Below, one piece after another: positions 52,520 through 60,721 of a stretch of 64,000 nt of DNA (the first letter of the stretch is position 1; each line of letters opens with the position of its first letter). The notes under the pieces were generated by a model that was not told the DNA's origin, made no database searches, and saw only the letters and a program-made list of their open reading frames with translations. This DNA comes from Burkholderia cepacia GG4. GTDB taxonomy: Bacteria; Pseudomonadota; Gammaproteobacteria; Burkholderiales; Burkholderiaceae. Location: positions 2,480,001 through 2,544,000 of the forward strand of contig NC_018514.1 in the NCBI RefSeq assembly GCF_000292915.1. The letters run 5' to 3'. The position numbers and the translations under genes were made by a program.

Positions 52520-53179
52520 TCACTGCTTGACGGGGCTGAGGCTCGCGAGATAAGTCGCGACCGCTGCCCGATCGTCCGCCGACATCGCCTGCGCGATGCG
52601 CTGCATCGTGCCGGTGGCCTCGCTGCGGGTGCCATTCGCGAATGCGTCGAGTTGTGCGCGCAGGTAGCCGTAGCCCTGGCCGGCGAGCCGCGGAAACTGC
52701 GCCTGGCCGGTCAGCTGTGCGCCGTGGCAAGCGACGCACGCGCCGCCCGTCACCCGTTGCTCGCCCTTCGCACGCAGCCGCGCATCCGGCTTGAAATAGC
52801 GGTTGTCCAGCGCTGCCTGCTTCGCGTAGTAGTCGGCCACGCGCGCGATCTCGGCTTCGCTCATCGTCATCGCGAGCGGACCCATCGTCGGGTTCGCGCG
52901 CTGTCCGCTCGCGAACGCGCGAAGCTGCGCGGCCACGTAGTGCGCCGGCTGGCCGGCGAGGCTCGGATAAGCGTCGTTCAGCGACGTGCCCTTCACGCCG
53001 TGGCAGCCCATGCACACGTCGGTGGTGCGCGGCCACGGGCCGCCGTCGGCGTCGTCGGCCTGCGCCGTCGCATCGATATGGCGCTGCAGGCGATAGAAGC
53101 CGAACAGCGTGGGGCCGTAGACGGCCAGTAGCGCGCCGGCAACCACGAGCGCGGCGAGCAGCAGCATGCGTTTCTTCAT
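52520..53179 (-). CDS. Membrane-anchored diheme cytochrome c (paralogue 2)
   Basis: A 219-residue cytochrome c with an N-terminal anchor (MLLLAALVVAGALLAVYGP), haem sites CMGCHGVKGTS near residue 57 and CVACHGAQLTG near 148, and the same P.LAGQ..Y...QL.AFA repeats as the cytochrome at 40139. AGGAGA precedes the ATG. It follows the second flavoprotein by 10 bases. By analogy it takes electrons from that enzyme. Confidence 0.9.
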   Translation of the reverse strand: MKKRMLLLAALVVAGALLAVYGPTLFGFYRLQRHIDATAQADDADGGPWPRTTDVCMGCHGVKGTSLNDAYPSLAGQPAHYVAAQLRAFASGQRANPTMGPLAMTMSEAEIARVADYYAKQAALDNRYFKPDARLRAKGEQRVTGGACVACHGAQLTGQAQFPRLAGQGYGYLRAQLDAFANGTRSEATGTMQRIAQAMSADDRAAVATYLASLSPVKQ

Positions 53180-53189
53180 CTCGAGTCTC

Positions 53190-54674
53190 CTACGCGCGAC
53201 GCAGTGCATTGAGCGCCTGAAGCGCGGCCTGGTGACCCGAGCGAACGGCACCGTCCATGTAGCCGGCCCAGATGTTCGCGGTCTCGGTGCCCGACCAGAT
53301 CAGGTTGCCGCACGGCGCGCGCAGCGCGTCGCCATGCGCGGTCCAGAAGCCCGGCGGAATCGCCGACACACACGTAATCGTCCACGGGTCGGCCAGCCCC
53401 CAGTCGCGATCGTGGTATGACACCGGCGCACGCGCGTCGTCGCCCCACGCCTGCGCATAGAGGTCCATGTGCATCTGCTTTGCGGCCTGCGGGTCCGACG
53501 GCACCAGCGCATTGCGCACGAACGCGTTGATCACGCCGATCTCGCCGCCCGGCGGCGAGTTGTCGTAAGCCCAGAAGATCGGCCCGTCGGTCTGGAAGAT
53601 GTGGCCGTTCAGCCCCTTGTCGCGCCAGAACGGGCGGCGATAGACCATCGCCGTCTTGCGCGCCGGCGAATGCGCGGGCCAGGCGCGCTGCAGCGCATGG
53701 CGCTGGTCCGGCAGCGGCGGATCGAACTGCACCTGGTGGCACAGCGACGGATGCAGCGCCATCACGACCTTGCGCGTGCGCACCGTGCCGCGATCGGTCT
53801 GCAACGTGACGACGTCGCGATCCCAGCCGACGATCCGGCGCACCGGCGACGAGAGCCGCACCTTGCCGCCGAGCTGTTGCGCCATCCGGATGCTGAGGAT
53901 CTGCGAACCGCCGACGAAGCGTGTTTCCTGCGCGCTGTGCTTGATCGAGTCGAGCTGCGCGTAATCGCAATCGGCGGAATTGATCATCGACAGGAAATGG
54001 AGCAGCCCCATCTTCGCCGGCGCACAGCCGCCCGACAGTGAGACCGACGCGTTCCAGCCCATCCGGTCCTCCGGCTTGATGCCTTGCTGCGCGAGCCAGT
54101 CGCCGACCGACAGCCGGTCGAGTTCGGCCGCCTTCGGCGACGTCCACGGCGCGCCCGACGGCACGTCGCGCGACAGCCGGCTCAGCTTCGCGGCGACCGC
54201 CTCGTCGGTACCGAACGTGCCTTCCAGGTCGATCTCGGCGCGGCCGTCGCCGCCGAGGATGACCGTCTTGCCCGCGTAGTAGCTCGGAAACGTACCGACT
54301 TCCAGTTCACGGGCGAGATCCGCAACGGCCGTCTGGCCCGGGCCGATCCACTGGCCGCCGACTTCCGACACATGGCCACCGCCGATGTCGAAGTTGAGCG
54401 TGCGGCCGCCGACGCGATCACGCGCCTCGAGCACGACGAAGGATTCGCAGCCCGCGTAGCGCAGGTCGCGCGCGGCCGTCAGGCCGGCGAGCCCCGCGCC
54501 GACGATCGCGACGTCGAGCACATCGCCGTCGCTGCCGGCGACCGGCGCCGTATCGGCGCTGGCGCGTGCCGCGCCGAGCGCCAGGCCGCCGGCCGCGACG
54601 GACGCGCCGGCGATCTTGAGCCACTGCCTGCGCTGCGGGTCGGCCGCCCCGCTGGAGGATGACTTGCTGGACAT
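53190..54674 (-). CDS. Tat-exported flavin amine-oxidase-like dehydrogenase (paralogue 2)
   Basis: A 494-residue paralogue of the enzyme at 40829. It has a Tat signal with QRRQWLKIAGASVAAGGLALG, FAD motif VAIVGAGLAGLTAARDLRYAG and EARDRVGGRT, GGQWIGPGQTAVADLARELE, and the C-terminal WSGTETANIWAGYMDGAVRSG. The two share long identical blocks, including VGGSQ and MINSADCDY/IINSADCDY. The start at MSSKSSSSG is weakly supported by a GGAACCC site. It opens the copy-D unit with its own cytochrome. Two enzymes in one regulon suggest two steps or two related substrates. Confidence 0.88.
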   Translation of the reverse strand: MSSKSSSSGAADPQRRQWLKIAGASVAAGGLALGAARASADTAPVAGSDGDVLDVAIVGAGLAGLTAARDLRYAGCESFVVLEARDRVGGRTLNFDIGGGHVSEVGGQWIGPGQTAVADLARELEVGTFPSYYAGKTVILGGDGRAEIDLEGTFGTDEAVAAKLSRLSRDVPSGAPWTSPKAAELDRLSVGDWLAQQGIKPEDRMGWNASVSLSGGCAPAKMGLLHFLSMINSADCDYAQLDSIKHSAQETRFVGGSQILSIRMAQQLGGKVRLSSPVRRIVGWDRDVVTLQTDRGTVRTRKVVMALHPSLCHQVQFDPPLPDQRHALQRAWPAHSPARKTAMVYRRPFWRDKGLNGHIFQTDGPIFWAYDNSPPGGEIGVINAFVRNALVPSDPQAAKQMHMDLYAQAWGDDARAPVSYHDRDWGLADPWTITCVSAIPPGFWTAHGDALRAPCGNLIWSGTETANIWAGYMDGAVRSGHQAALQALNALRRA

Positions 54675-55066
54675 GATGGTTGGGTTCCTGCCTGCAAATG
54701 GCGCGAACGACCACGTGCCCGGCGGCACGCAAACTTCGTTCGCGCGAAATCCGACGACTGAATGCGCGCCGAGGCCGCTTCGTACGCCTGCCTCGCCGCG
54801 TGCCGAATGTCCCCGTCACGATCAGGATTCGTCGGCCCGCTTAATTAGTACATGTTGCAAAAGATAGGTCATGATACATAAAACAGGATCGAAAAAAAAG
54901 ACAGGGTATTCCCCTGTCGTGCGATCGATGGCGGCCGTCCTGAAAGGCGTCGGCAAGCCAGCATGGCCGGACCGGACCGCCCCCGCTTCCCGTCTCCGAT
55001 CGACGTCATGGGCGGTACGGTAGTATGGCGATTCGATGGAACCCCGATGGATCTGAACAAGCGGCC
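54675..55066. other. Intergenic between the copy-D unit and the two-component system
   Basis: No gene is supported. The stretch holds promoter copy D (54844-54918) for the minus-strand unit and, on the other side, the plus-strand promoter of the response regulator. The copy-D leader would be about 160 bases, longer than in the other units. Confidence 0.5.
54844..54918 (-). promoter_or_regulatory. Shared promoter/operator module, copy D
   Basis: Minus-strand -10-like ACTAAT at plus 54844-54849; imperfect palindrome GTCATGATAC at 54868-54877 with -35 ATGACC; A-tract; then GACAGGGTATTCCCCTGTC at 54900-54918, identical to copy A. TAGG-to-GGG spacing is 39 bases. No minus-strand gene lies upstream, so the element cannot be explained as a terminator here. 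Confidence 0.75.
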
Positions 55067-55795
55067 ATGCCCGATATTTCCTCATCTGCCGGCGCCGGCC
55101 AGGCGCTCGTCCTGATTGCCGAGGACGAACCCGAGATCGCCGAGATCCTCACCGCATATTTCGCGCGCAGCGGCCTGCGCACCGTGCATGCGGCCGACGG
55201 CCGCCGCGCGCTCGAGCTGCACCTGTCGCTGAAGCCCGACCTCGTGCTGCTCGACGTGCAGATGCCGCACGTCGACGGCTGGAAGGTCCTCGCCGAAATT
55301 CGCCATCGCGGCAACACGCCGGTCATCATGCTGACCGCGCTCGACCAGGACATCGACAAGCTGACCGGCCTGCGCATCGGCGCCGACGACTACGTGGTCA
55401 AGCCGTTCAATCCCGCCGAAGTCGTCGCGCGCGCGCAGGCCGTGCTGCGCCGTTCGATGGCCGACTCGCGCCAGGAAGAACAGCGCGTGCTGCGCGCGGC
55501 CCCTTTCGAGATTGATCTCGAGCATCACGAAGCGACGGTCGAGGTCGACGGCACGCGGCACACGCTCGTGCTGACGCTCACCGAATTCAAGCTGCTCGCG
55601 CAGCTCGCGCGCACACCGCGGCGCGTGTTCAGCCGCGCCGAGCTGATGGCGACCTGCCTGCCGGAAGGCGACACGCTCGAACGCACGGTGGACAGCCACG
55701 TCAGCAAGCTGCGCAAGAAACTGGAAGACCTCGGTGTGAGCGGCGTGCCCGTCAGCGTGCGCGGAGTCGGCTACAAGCTGTGGAGCGGCGAGTGA
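55067..55795 (+). CDS. OmpR/BaeR-like response regulator
   Basis: A 242-residue two-component regulator. The receiver has LIAEDEPEIAEIL (acidic pocket), LVLLDVQMPHVDGW with the phospho-aspartate, and DDYVVKPFNP with the conserved lysine. The OmpR-type wHTH ends RTVDSHVSKLRKKLE and VRGVGYKL. The start MPDISSSAGAG is chosen; a frame to 55025 adds 14 residues. It overlaps the sensor kinase by four bases (GTGA). BaeR/SmeR-type systems often respond to envelope stress and control efflux. Confidence 0.92.
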   Translation: MPDISSSAGAGQALVLIAEDEPEIAEILTAYFARSGLRTVHAADGRRALELHLSLKPDLVLLDVQMPHVDGWKVLAEIRHRGNTPVIMLTALDQDIDKLTGLRIGADDYVVKPFNPAEVVARAQAVLRRSMADSRQEEQRVLRAAPFEIDLEHHEATVEVDGTRHTLVLTLTEFKLLAQLARTPRRVFSRAELMATCLPEGDTLERTVDSHVSKLRKKLEDLGVSGVPVSVRGVGYKLWSGE

Positions 55796-56931
55796 AGCTC
55801 GACGGACTGAGCCGGCAGATCGCGCTGACGATGGGCGCGATGGCGTTCGCGGTGACGCTGCTGGTCGTGCTGACGGCCTACGGGTTCTACTACCTGCTGT
55901 ATCTGTACCAGCCCGCGTCGTTCGACCAGACGAACTGGTTCCCGACCGGACCGGAGTGGGTGTGGCTGATCGCCACCACGGCGGTCGGGCTCGTGCTGTC
56001 GGTCGTCGTCGCGATCCACCTGTCGGGCCGCATCCTCGTGCCGCTGAACTCGGTGACCGACAGCATCCGCCGCGTCGCGCGCGGCGATCTCGGCGCGCGT
56101 GCCGTCGCCGGCGACCGTTCGCTGCACGAAGCGGCGCTGCTGGCCGACAATTTCAACGCGCTCGCAAGCGAGCTGCAGCGCGTGACCGAGGAACAGACGT
56201 TCTGGAACGCCGCGATCGCGCACGAGTTGCGCACGCCGGTCACCGTGCTGCGCGGTCGCTTGCAGGGGCTCGCCGAAGGCGTGTTCACGCCGAGCGAAGC
56301 GCAGTTCCGCAGCCTGCTCACGCAAGTGGAAGGGCTGACGCGGCTGATCGAGGATCTGCGCGTGGTCAGTCTCGCCGATAGCGGCCACCTCAGCATCGAG
56401 ATCCGCGAAACCGATCTCGCGGCGGACATCCGCGCGGTGGTCGACGTGTTCTCGCACGCGTTGCAGGCCGCCGGCCAGCATCCGGTGCTCGATCTCGACG
56501 CGCGGCCGATGCGCTGCGACCCGGTGCGGATCCGTCAGGCGTTGCTCGCGCTGCTGGAGAATGCGCGCCGCCATGCGGCGCCCGGTTCGATCCGGATCGA
56601 GACGCGCCTCGAGGGCGGGATGTGCCGCCTGCGCGTCGAGGACGACGGCCCCGGCATTCCGGCCGAGTTCGCGCCGCACGTGTTCAAGGCTTTCCGGCGC
56701 GTCGACGATACGCAGCCGGGCGGCAGCGGCCTCGGGCTCGCGGTCGTCGCGGCGATCGCGCACGCGCATCGCGGCGAAGCCGTCTGCACGCCGGCGGCCG
56801 GCGGCGGCACGCGGTTCGAGGTGGTTTGGCCCGACAACCTCGAGCCGACGCCGGACGAGCGCCGCTTTCCGGCGCAATCCGCTGCGCAGTCGGCCCCGCC
56901 GTCGCCGCCCCTTCCAGGCGCGAGCGACTGA
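55792..56931 (+). CDS. Sensor histidine kinase (BaeS-like)
   Basis: A 379-residue membrane kinase. Two helices (about residues 12-36 and 58-80) enclose a very short periplasmic loop, then come HAMP (SGRILVPLNSVTDSIRRVARGDLGAR), a His-box FWNAAIAHELRTPVTVLRGRL, and an ATPase with LLENARRHA (N box), DDGPGIP and GGSGLGLAVV. The GTG start overlaps the regulator stop and has GGAG six bases upstream. The short sensor loop suggests it detects a membrane or intramembrane signal. A Pro/Ala-rich tail follows the kinase core. Confidence 0.92.
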   Translation: MKLDGLSRQIALTMGAMAFAVTLLVVLTAYGFYYLLYLYQPASFDQTNWFPTGPEWVWLIATTAVGLVLSVVVAIHLSGRILVPLNSVTDSIRRVARGDLGARAVAGDRSLHEAALLADNFNALASELQRVTEEQTFWNAAIAHELRTPVTVLRGRLQGLAEGVFTPSEAQFRSLLTQVEGLTRLIEDLRVVSLADSGHLSIEIRETDLAADIRAVVDVFSHALQAAGQHPVLDLDARPMRCDPVRIRQALLALLENARRHAAPGSIRIETRLEGGMCRLRVEDDGPGIPAEFAPHVFKAFRRVDDTQPGGSGLGLAVVAAIAHAHRGEAVCTPAAGGGTRFEVVWPDNLEPTPDERRFPAQSAAQSAPPSPPLPGASD

Positions 56932-56970
56932 CCTGACCGGACGCTCAGCCGCCAGGGCATCACACCGAAC

Positions 56971-56990
56971 GGCCGCGCTCGCACGCGGCC
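56971..56990. terminator. Hairpin between convergent sensor kinase and membrane protein genes
   Basis: GGCCGCG (56971-56977) and CGCGGCC (56984-56990) form a 7-bp stem with loop CTCGCA, followed by TTGTT. It lies 40 bases after the kinase stop and just before the stop of the minus-strand gene. Confidence 0.5.
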
Positions 56991-56994
56991 TTGT

Positions 56995-57675
56995 TCATGC
57001 CCGCGTCTCGCGCCCCACGCGTTCGAGCGGCGGATCGAAACCCAGCAGCGTGTACTCCGCGACCGACACGGTCGATTTCCCCGCCGGCCCCTGCACGACG
57101 ACCGCGCGCACCGCGCCCACCCGGTCGAACTTCAGCCACGTGCCGGCGCTCACCTGGCGCAGCGCTTCCAGCTCCTCGACCCGTGCGATCGCCAGCTTGC
57201 GCACCGCGCCGGACACATACACCGGCAGGAACACGAGCGCGATGAAGATCGACACCGTGTCCTTCGACACGCTGTCCAGCACCGGCTGCCCCGACAGCAC
57301 GAGCGACAGCGACGTCGCGCTGACGAAGATCGCGAGCACCGTCGCGCCCGCGCCGAGCGACGAGAAACGCTCGGCCGCCTGCTTGGTGCGCGCCTTCACC
57401 AGCGCGCGCGCCGGCGCCGACGGCACGAGCCATTCGCGCTTCGCGCCGTAATACCCGGCGATCCCGAGGAACACCGTAATCGCGCCACTCACGATGAGTG
57501 CGCTGAACAGCGCGCCGAGCATCACGCACACGAACTCGAGCACGAACACGGTGACCAGCGGAACCAGCAGCAGCCGGAACGCATAGCCGTCGCGGCCGTG
57601 TCCCTGGATCCACCATTTCACCGGCAGCAGTTGCCAGAAGCGGCTGTCCCGGCGGAGCGAAAGTTGTTGTTCCAT
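56995..57675 (-). CDS. Membrane protein of unknown function
   Basis: A 226-residue protein. A cytoplasmic start (MEQQLSLRRDSRFWQLLPVK) is followed by two adjacent helices (about residues 34-75), then a helix pair at about 105-125 and 138-158, and a soluble C-terminal domain of about 65 residues (LEALRQVSAGTWLKFDRVG...VSVAEYTLLGFDPP). No family is recognised. The start at 57675 begins MEQQ; three extra codons upstream are possible. It is a single gene convergent with the two-component system. Confidence 0.7.
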   Translation of the reverse strand: MEQQLSLRRDSRFWQLLPVKWWIQGHGRDGYAFRLLLVPLVTVFVLEFVCVMLGALFSALIVSGAITVFLGIAGYYGAKREWLVPSAPARALVKARTKQAAERFSSLGAGATVLAIFVSATSLSLVLSGQPVLDSVSKDTVSIFIALVFLPVYVSGAVRKLAIARVEELEALRQVSAGTWLKFDRVGAVRAVVVQGPAGKSTVSVAEYTLLGFDPPLERVGRETRA

Positions 57676-57850
57676 GACCCTCAATTCCCGACTGTGCGAT
57701 TGCGCTGCGTCACTTCATCATGGCTGCACCGCACCACCGGCTTCGATATGCATGCCCGGTGCCCGGCCATCCCGCATCATGCCGCAACCGCCCGTGGAAA
57801 ACCCGTACCTCGGCCAATCCGGCGCCCGAACACAGCGCAACCGAACGCCT

Positions 57851-57867
57851 CAGGTTATCAACTGATC
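57851..57867 (+). promoter_or_regulatory. Candidate LysR operator before the MFS gene
   Basis: CAGGTTATCAACTGATC recurs with 14 of 17 identical bases (CAGGTTATCGATTCATC) at 60566-60582 before the pdxA-like gene, in the same orientation. It lies about 100 bases upstream of the MFS start. The LysR product of 59607-60554 is the likely binder. Confidence 0.5.
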
Positions 57868-57968
57868 CAAAAGATTCATTAGACGATGCTCGCTCCGGCG
57901 CGCGATGCTGGCCCGGCCAGTGAACGCGGCGTCATTGCAATGCCGCGCACGAGAATGGAGTGAGACAC

Positions 57969-59246
57969 ATGCCTACCGATCACCGTCAACGGCGCCATAC
58001 GCTGTGGCTGCTGTGCGCGCTGTCGTTCATCCTCTATGTCGACCGCGTGAACCTCGCGACCGCGGCCGGCGCGATCAAGGCCGAACTCGGGTTGTCGAAC
58101 ACCGAGCTCGGCATCGCGTTCTCCGCGTTCGCGTATTCGTACGCGATCTGCCAGATCTTCGGCGGCTGGATCGCCGACCGCTTCGGCGCCCGCATCACGC
58201 TGATCGGCTGCGGGCTGATCTGGGTCGCGTCGACGTTCATGACGGGTTTCGTGCACAGCCTCGCGCTGCTGTTCGCCGCGCGCCTGCTGCTCGGGATCGG
58301 CGAAGGCGCGACGCTGCCCGCGCAGGCCCGCGCGATCACGCACTGGTTCGCGCGCGAACGGCGCGGCGTCGTGCAGGGCTTCACGCATTCGTTCTCGCGG
58401 CTCGGCAACGCGGTCACGCCACCGATCGTCGCCGCGCTGATGACATGGCTGTCGTGGCGCGCGGCATTCTTCGTGATCGGCGCGGTGACGCTGGTGTGGC
58501 TCGCATGGTGGTTCGTCGGCTTCCGCGAACACCCGCTCGGCGACGACGACGGCCACACGCGCACCGTCGCCGCCCGGCCCGCGCCGCCGTCGGGCCCGAC
58601 ACCGTGGGCCGCGCTGTTGCGCCGGATGGCGCCGACGATCTTCGTGTACTTCTGTTACGGCTGGACCGCCTGGCTGTTCTTCACGTGGCTGCCGACCTTC
58701 TTCCTGAACGGCAAGGGTCTCGACCTGAAGTCGACCGCGCTGTTCGCGTCCGGCGTGTTCTTCGCGGGCGTGGTCGGCGATACGCTCGGCGGCTGGCTGT
58801 GCGATCGCATCTACCGCAAGACCGGCAACCTCGCGCTGTCGCGCCAGAGCGTGATCGTCGCGAGCTTCGCCGGCGCACTCGTCTGCATGGTGCCGCTCGC
58901 GTTCGTGCATTCGACGGCCGGCATCGCGCTGTGCCTGTCCGGGTCGTTCCTGTGCCTCGAACTGACGATCGGACCGATCTGGGCCGTGCCGAGCGACATC
59001 GCGCCGCAACATACGGGCATCGCGAGCGGGATGATGAACGCCGGTTCCGCGATCTCGGGGATCCTGTCGCCGATCCTGTTCGGCTATCTCGTCGACCACA
59101 CCGGCAGCTGGACGGTGCCGTTCATCGGGTCGGTCGCGATGCTGCTGATCGGTATCGTCGCCGCGCTGCGGATTCGCCCGGATCGCACGCTGTCCGAATC
59201 GATGCCGGCGCTCGCCGAGGCGCCGGCCGCGCCGTCGGCGCACTGA
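57969..59246 (+). CDS. MFS transporter, anion:cation symporter family
   Basis: A 425-residue 12-helix major facilitator. It has the RVNLATAAG first-helix motif, the GGWIADRFGARITL loop (the D-R-x-G of MFS loop 2-3) and the GIGEGATLPAQARAI segment of the ACS family that carries sugar acids, phthalates and hexuronates. A polar loop of about 40 residues separates the halves. GGAGTGAG precedes the ATG at 57969. It sits next to the sugar-acid genes and shares a candidate LysR site with them, so it probably imports the aldonate. Confidence 0.88.
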   Translation: MPTDHRQRRHTLWLLCALSFILYVDRVNLATAAGAIKAELGLSNTELGIAFSAFAYSYAICQIFGGWIADRFGARITLIGCGLIWVASTFMTGFVHSLALLFAARLLLGIGEGATLPAQARAITHWFARERRGVVQGFTHSFSRLGNAVTPPIVAALMTWLSWRAAFFVIGAVTLVWLAWWFVGFREHPLGDDDGHTRTVAARPAPPSGPTPWAALLRRMAPTIFVYFCYGWTAWLFFTWLPTFFLNGKGLDLKSTALFASGVFFAGVVGDTLGGWLCDRIYRKTGNLALSRQSVIVASFAGALVCMVPLAFVHSTAGIALCLSGSFLCLELTIGPIWAVPSDIAPQHTGIASGMMNAGSAISGILSPILFGYLVDHTGSWTVPFIGSVAMLLIGIVAALRIRPDRTLSESMPALAEAPAAPSAH

Positions 59247-59354
59247 AGCCGTTCGCTCCGGGTTCGCCTGCCGCAGCCGCCTCGCCGGCGTCGCCATCAC
59301 GCTTCACCGCGTTCCGCGATGGTGGTGGCTTGGCTTGGCTTGCTTGGCTGGTTC

Positions 59355-59552
59355 GGCGTGTTCGGCGTGTTCGGCGTGTTCGGCGTGTTCGGCGTGTTCG
59401 GCGTGTTCGGCGTGTTCGGCGTGTTCGGCGTGTTCGGCGTGTTCGGCGTGTTCGGCTTGATCGGCTTGATCGGCCTGCTCGGCTTGATCGGCTTGATCGG
59501 CTTGATCGGCCTGCTCGGCTTGATCGGCTTGATCGGCTTGATCGGCCTGCTC
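59355..59552. repeat. 22-unit 9-bp tandem repeat (VNTR)
   Basis: Eleven perfect GGCGTGTTC units (59355-59453) are followed by eleven related units (59454-59552): eight GGCTTGATC and three GGCCTGCTC in the order 2+1, 3+1, 3+1. It lies between the MFS stop and the LysR stop. All six frames stay nearly open because the unit is a multiple of three, giving GVF/GLI repeats on one strand and NTP/KPI on the other. These frames overlap the LysR gene and have no ribosome site, so I regard the array as noncoding. Confidence 0.9.
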
Positions 59553-59606
59553 GGCCAGCGCGGTTGGCGCGGCTGGCTAGGCCGCCTCGGCTGGCAAACC
59601 GCGCCA

Positions 59607-60554
59607 TTACGCATCGCCGTCACCTCCCGCCCCGTCCCGGTGAAACAGCGCGAGAAACTGCTGCGCGGGAATGCTCAGCGGCCGGTCGCGCCGCACGAGG
59701 CTCCCGTACGACGGCAGCTTCTGGTCGAGCTCGTAATCGAGGATCGCAACCAGCCCGTGCTCCGCGTTGCGCTGCGCGACCGTCAGCGGAATCACGCCGA
59801 GCATCCGCGACCGGTCGACGAGGTTCATCGTCGTCAGGATCGAACCCGTTTCGACCAGCCCACGCGGCATCGGCTGGTGACGCGCATGGAACTCGCGCTC
59901 GACGACCTCGCGCGCCGGGCTGCCGGCCGGCTGCAGGATCCACGTGTAGTCGAGCAGCGCGTCGAATTCGACCGGCCCGGCGCCCGCGAGCGGATGGTCG
60001 CGGCCCGCGATGATCGCGAGCGCCTCGTCGTCCACCACGCGGAAGTCGCAATCGGTGCCGACATGGCGGCCGATCACCACCTCGAGCACGCCTTCGCGCA
60101 ACTGCGGCATCAGCCGGTCGCTGGTATCGACCGCGATGTCGATCGCCAGCAGCGGATAGCGCGCCTTCAACTGCACCAGCGCCTCGGTGAGCCGCCCCGG
60201 CGACGCCGCCATGATGCTGCCGATCGCGAGCCGCCCCGCGCTGCCGAGCTGCAGCTCGCCGAGCTCGCGATTGAGCGCCTCGACGCTGCCGCGGATCCCG
60301 CGGAAATAGCCGAGCACGCGCTCGCCGGCCGGGTTCAGCACGAGCCCGCGCCCGACGCGATCGAACAGCCGTTGGCCGAGCGCGCTCTCCAGTTCGGCCA
60401 GCATCTTCGTCGCGGCGGGCTGCGTGAGGCCGAGCTGCCCGGCGGCCGCGCGCAGCGTCGAGCATTCATCCACCGCGAGCAGCAGCGCGATCTGCCGCAT
60501 CCGCAGCCGGTTCAGCAATTGGGGAGTCGAGTCTCGTCGATCGATCGAGCCCAT
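59607..60554 (-). CDS. LysR-family regulator of the sugar-acid cluster
   Basis: A 315-residue LysR protein (GbpR/galactose-binding-regulator-like by MRQIALLLAVDECSTLRAAAGQLGLT). The HTH is LRAAAGQLGLTQPAATKMLAELE and the effector domain is complete from about residue 95. It is divergent from the pdxA-like gene, with 167 bases between, where the candidate site 60566-60582 lies. A run GAGGDGDA ends the protein. It likely senses a sugar acid and controls both the MFS gene and the three catabolic genes. Confidence 0.88.
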   Translation of the reverse strand: MGSIDRRDSTPQLLNRLRMRQIALLLAVDECSTLRAAAGQLGLTQPAATKMLAELESALGQRLFDRVGRGLVLNPAGERVLGYFRGIRGSVEALNRELGELQLGSAGRLAIGSIMAASPGRLTEALVQLKARYPLLAIDIAVDTSDRLMPQLREGVLEVVIGRHVGTDCDFRVVDDEALAIIAGRDHPLAGAGPVEFDALLDYTWILQPAGSPAREVVEREFHARHQPMPRGLVETGSILTTMNLVDRSRMLGVIPLTVAQRNAEHGLVAILDYELDQKLPSYGSLVRRDRPLSIPAQQFLALFHRDGAGGDGDA

Positions 60555-60565
60555 TTTGATTACTC

Positions 60566-60582
60566 CAGGTTATCGATTCATC
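60566..60582 (+). promoter_or_regulatory. Candidate LysR operator in the divergent LysR/pdxA-like region
   Basis: CAGGTTATCGATTCATC, matching 14 of 17 bases with the site at 57851 before the MFS gene. It lies 12 bases upstream of the LysR start and about 140 bases upstream of the pdxA-like start, fitting autoregulation plus activation. Confidence 0.5.
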
Positions 60583-60721
60583 AAGAGTTTTCAATTTACC
60601 GACTCATTCCGTCTACCTAGCATGAACCCCATACACCAACGGCCACGCGCCGCCACCGGAGACACCGCATGAACACGCAACCGACCGCCGCCCGCCGCGC
60701 GGCCCGTCACGGAGACGCAGC

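Noticed and set aside
59355..59552. CRISPR-like array
   Set aside because: Units are 9 bases and contiguous with no unique spacers, so this is a VNTR.
59297..59623. Minus-strand NTP/KPI-repeat frame
   Set aside because: Also an outcome of the 9-bp unit being a multiple of three; it starts inside the LysR 3' end without a ribosome site.
59319..60620. Plus-strand frame with GVF and GLI repeats
   Set aside because: It reads through the 9-bp tandem repeat and then antisense to the LysR gene; no ribosome site and no plausible protein.
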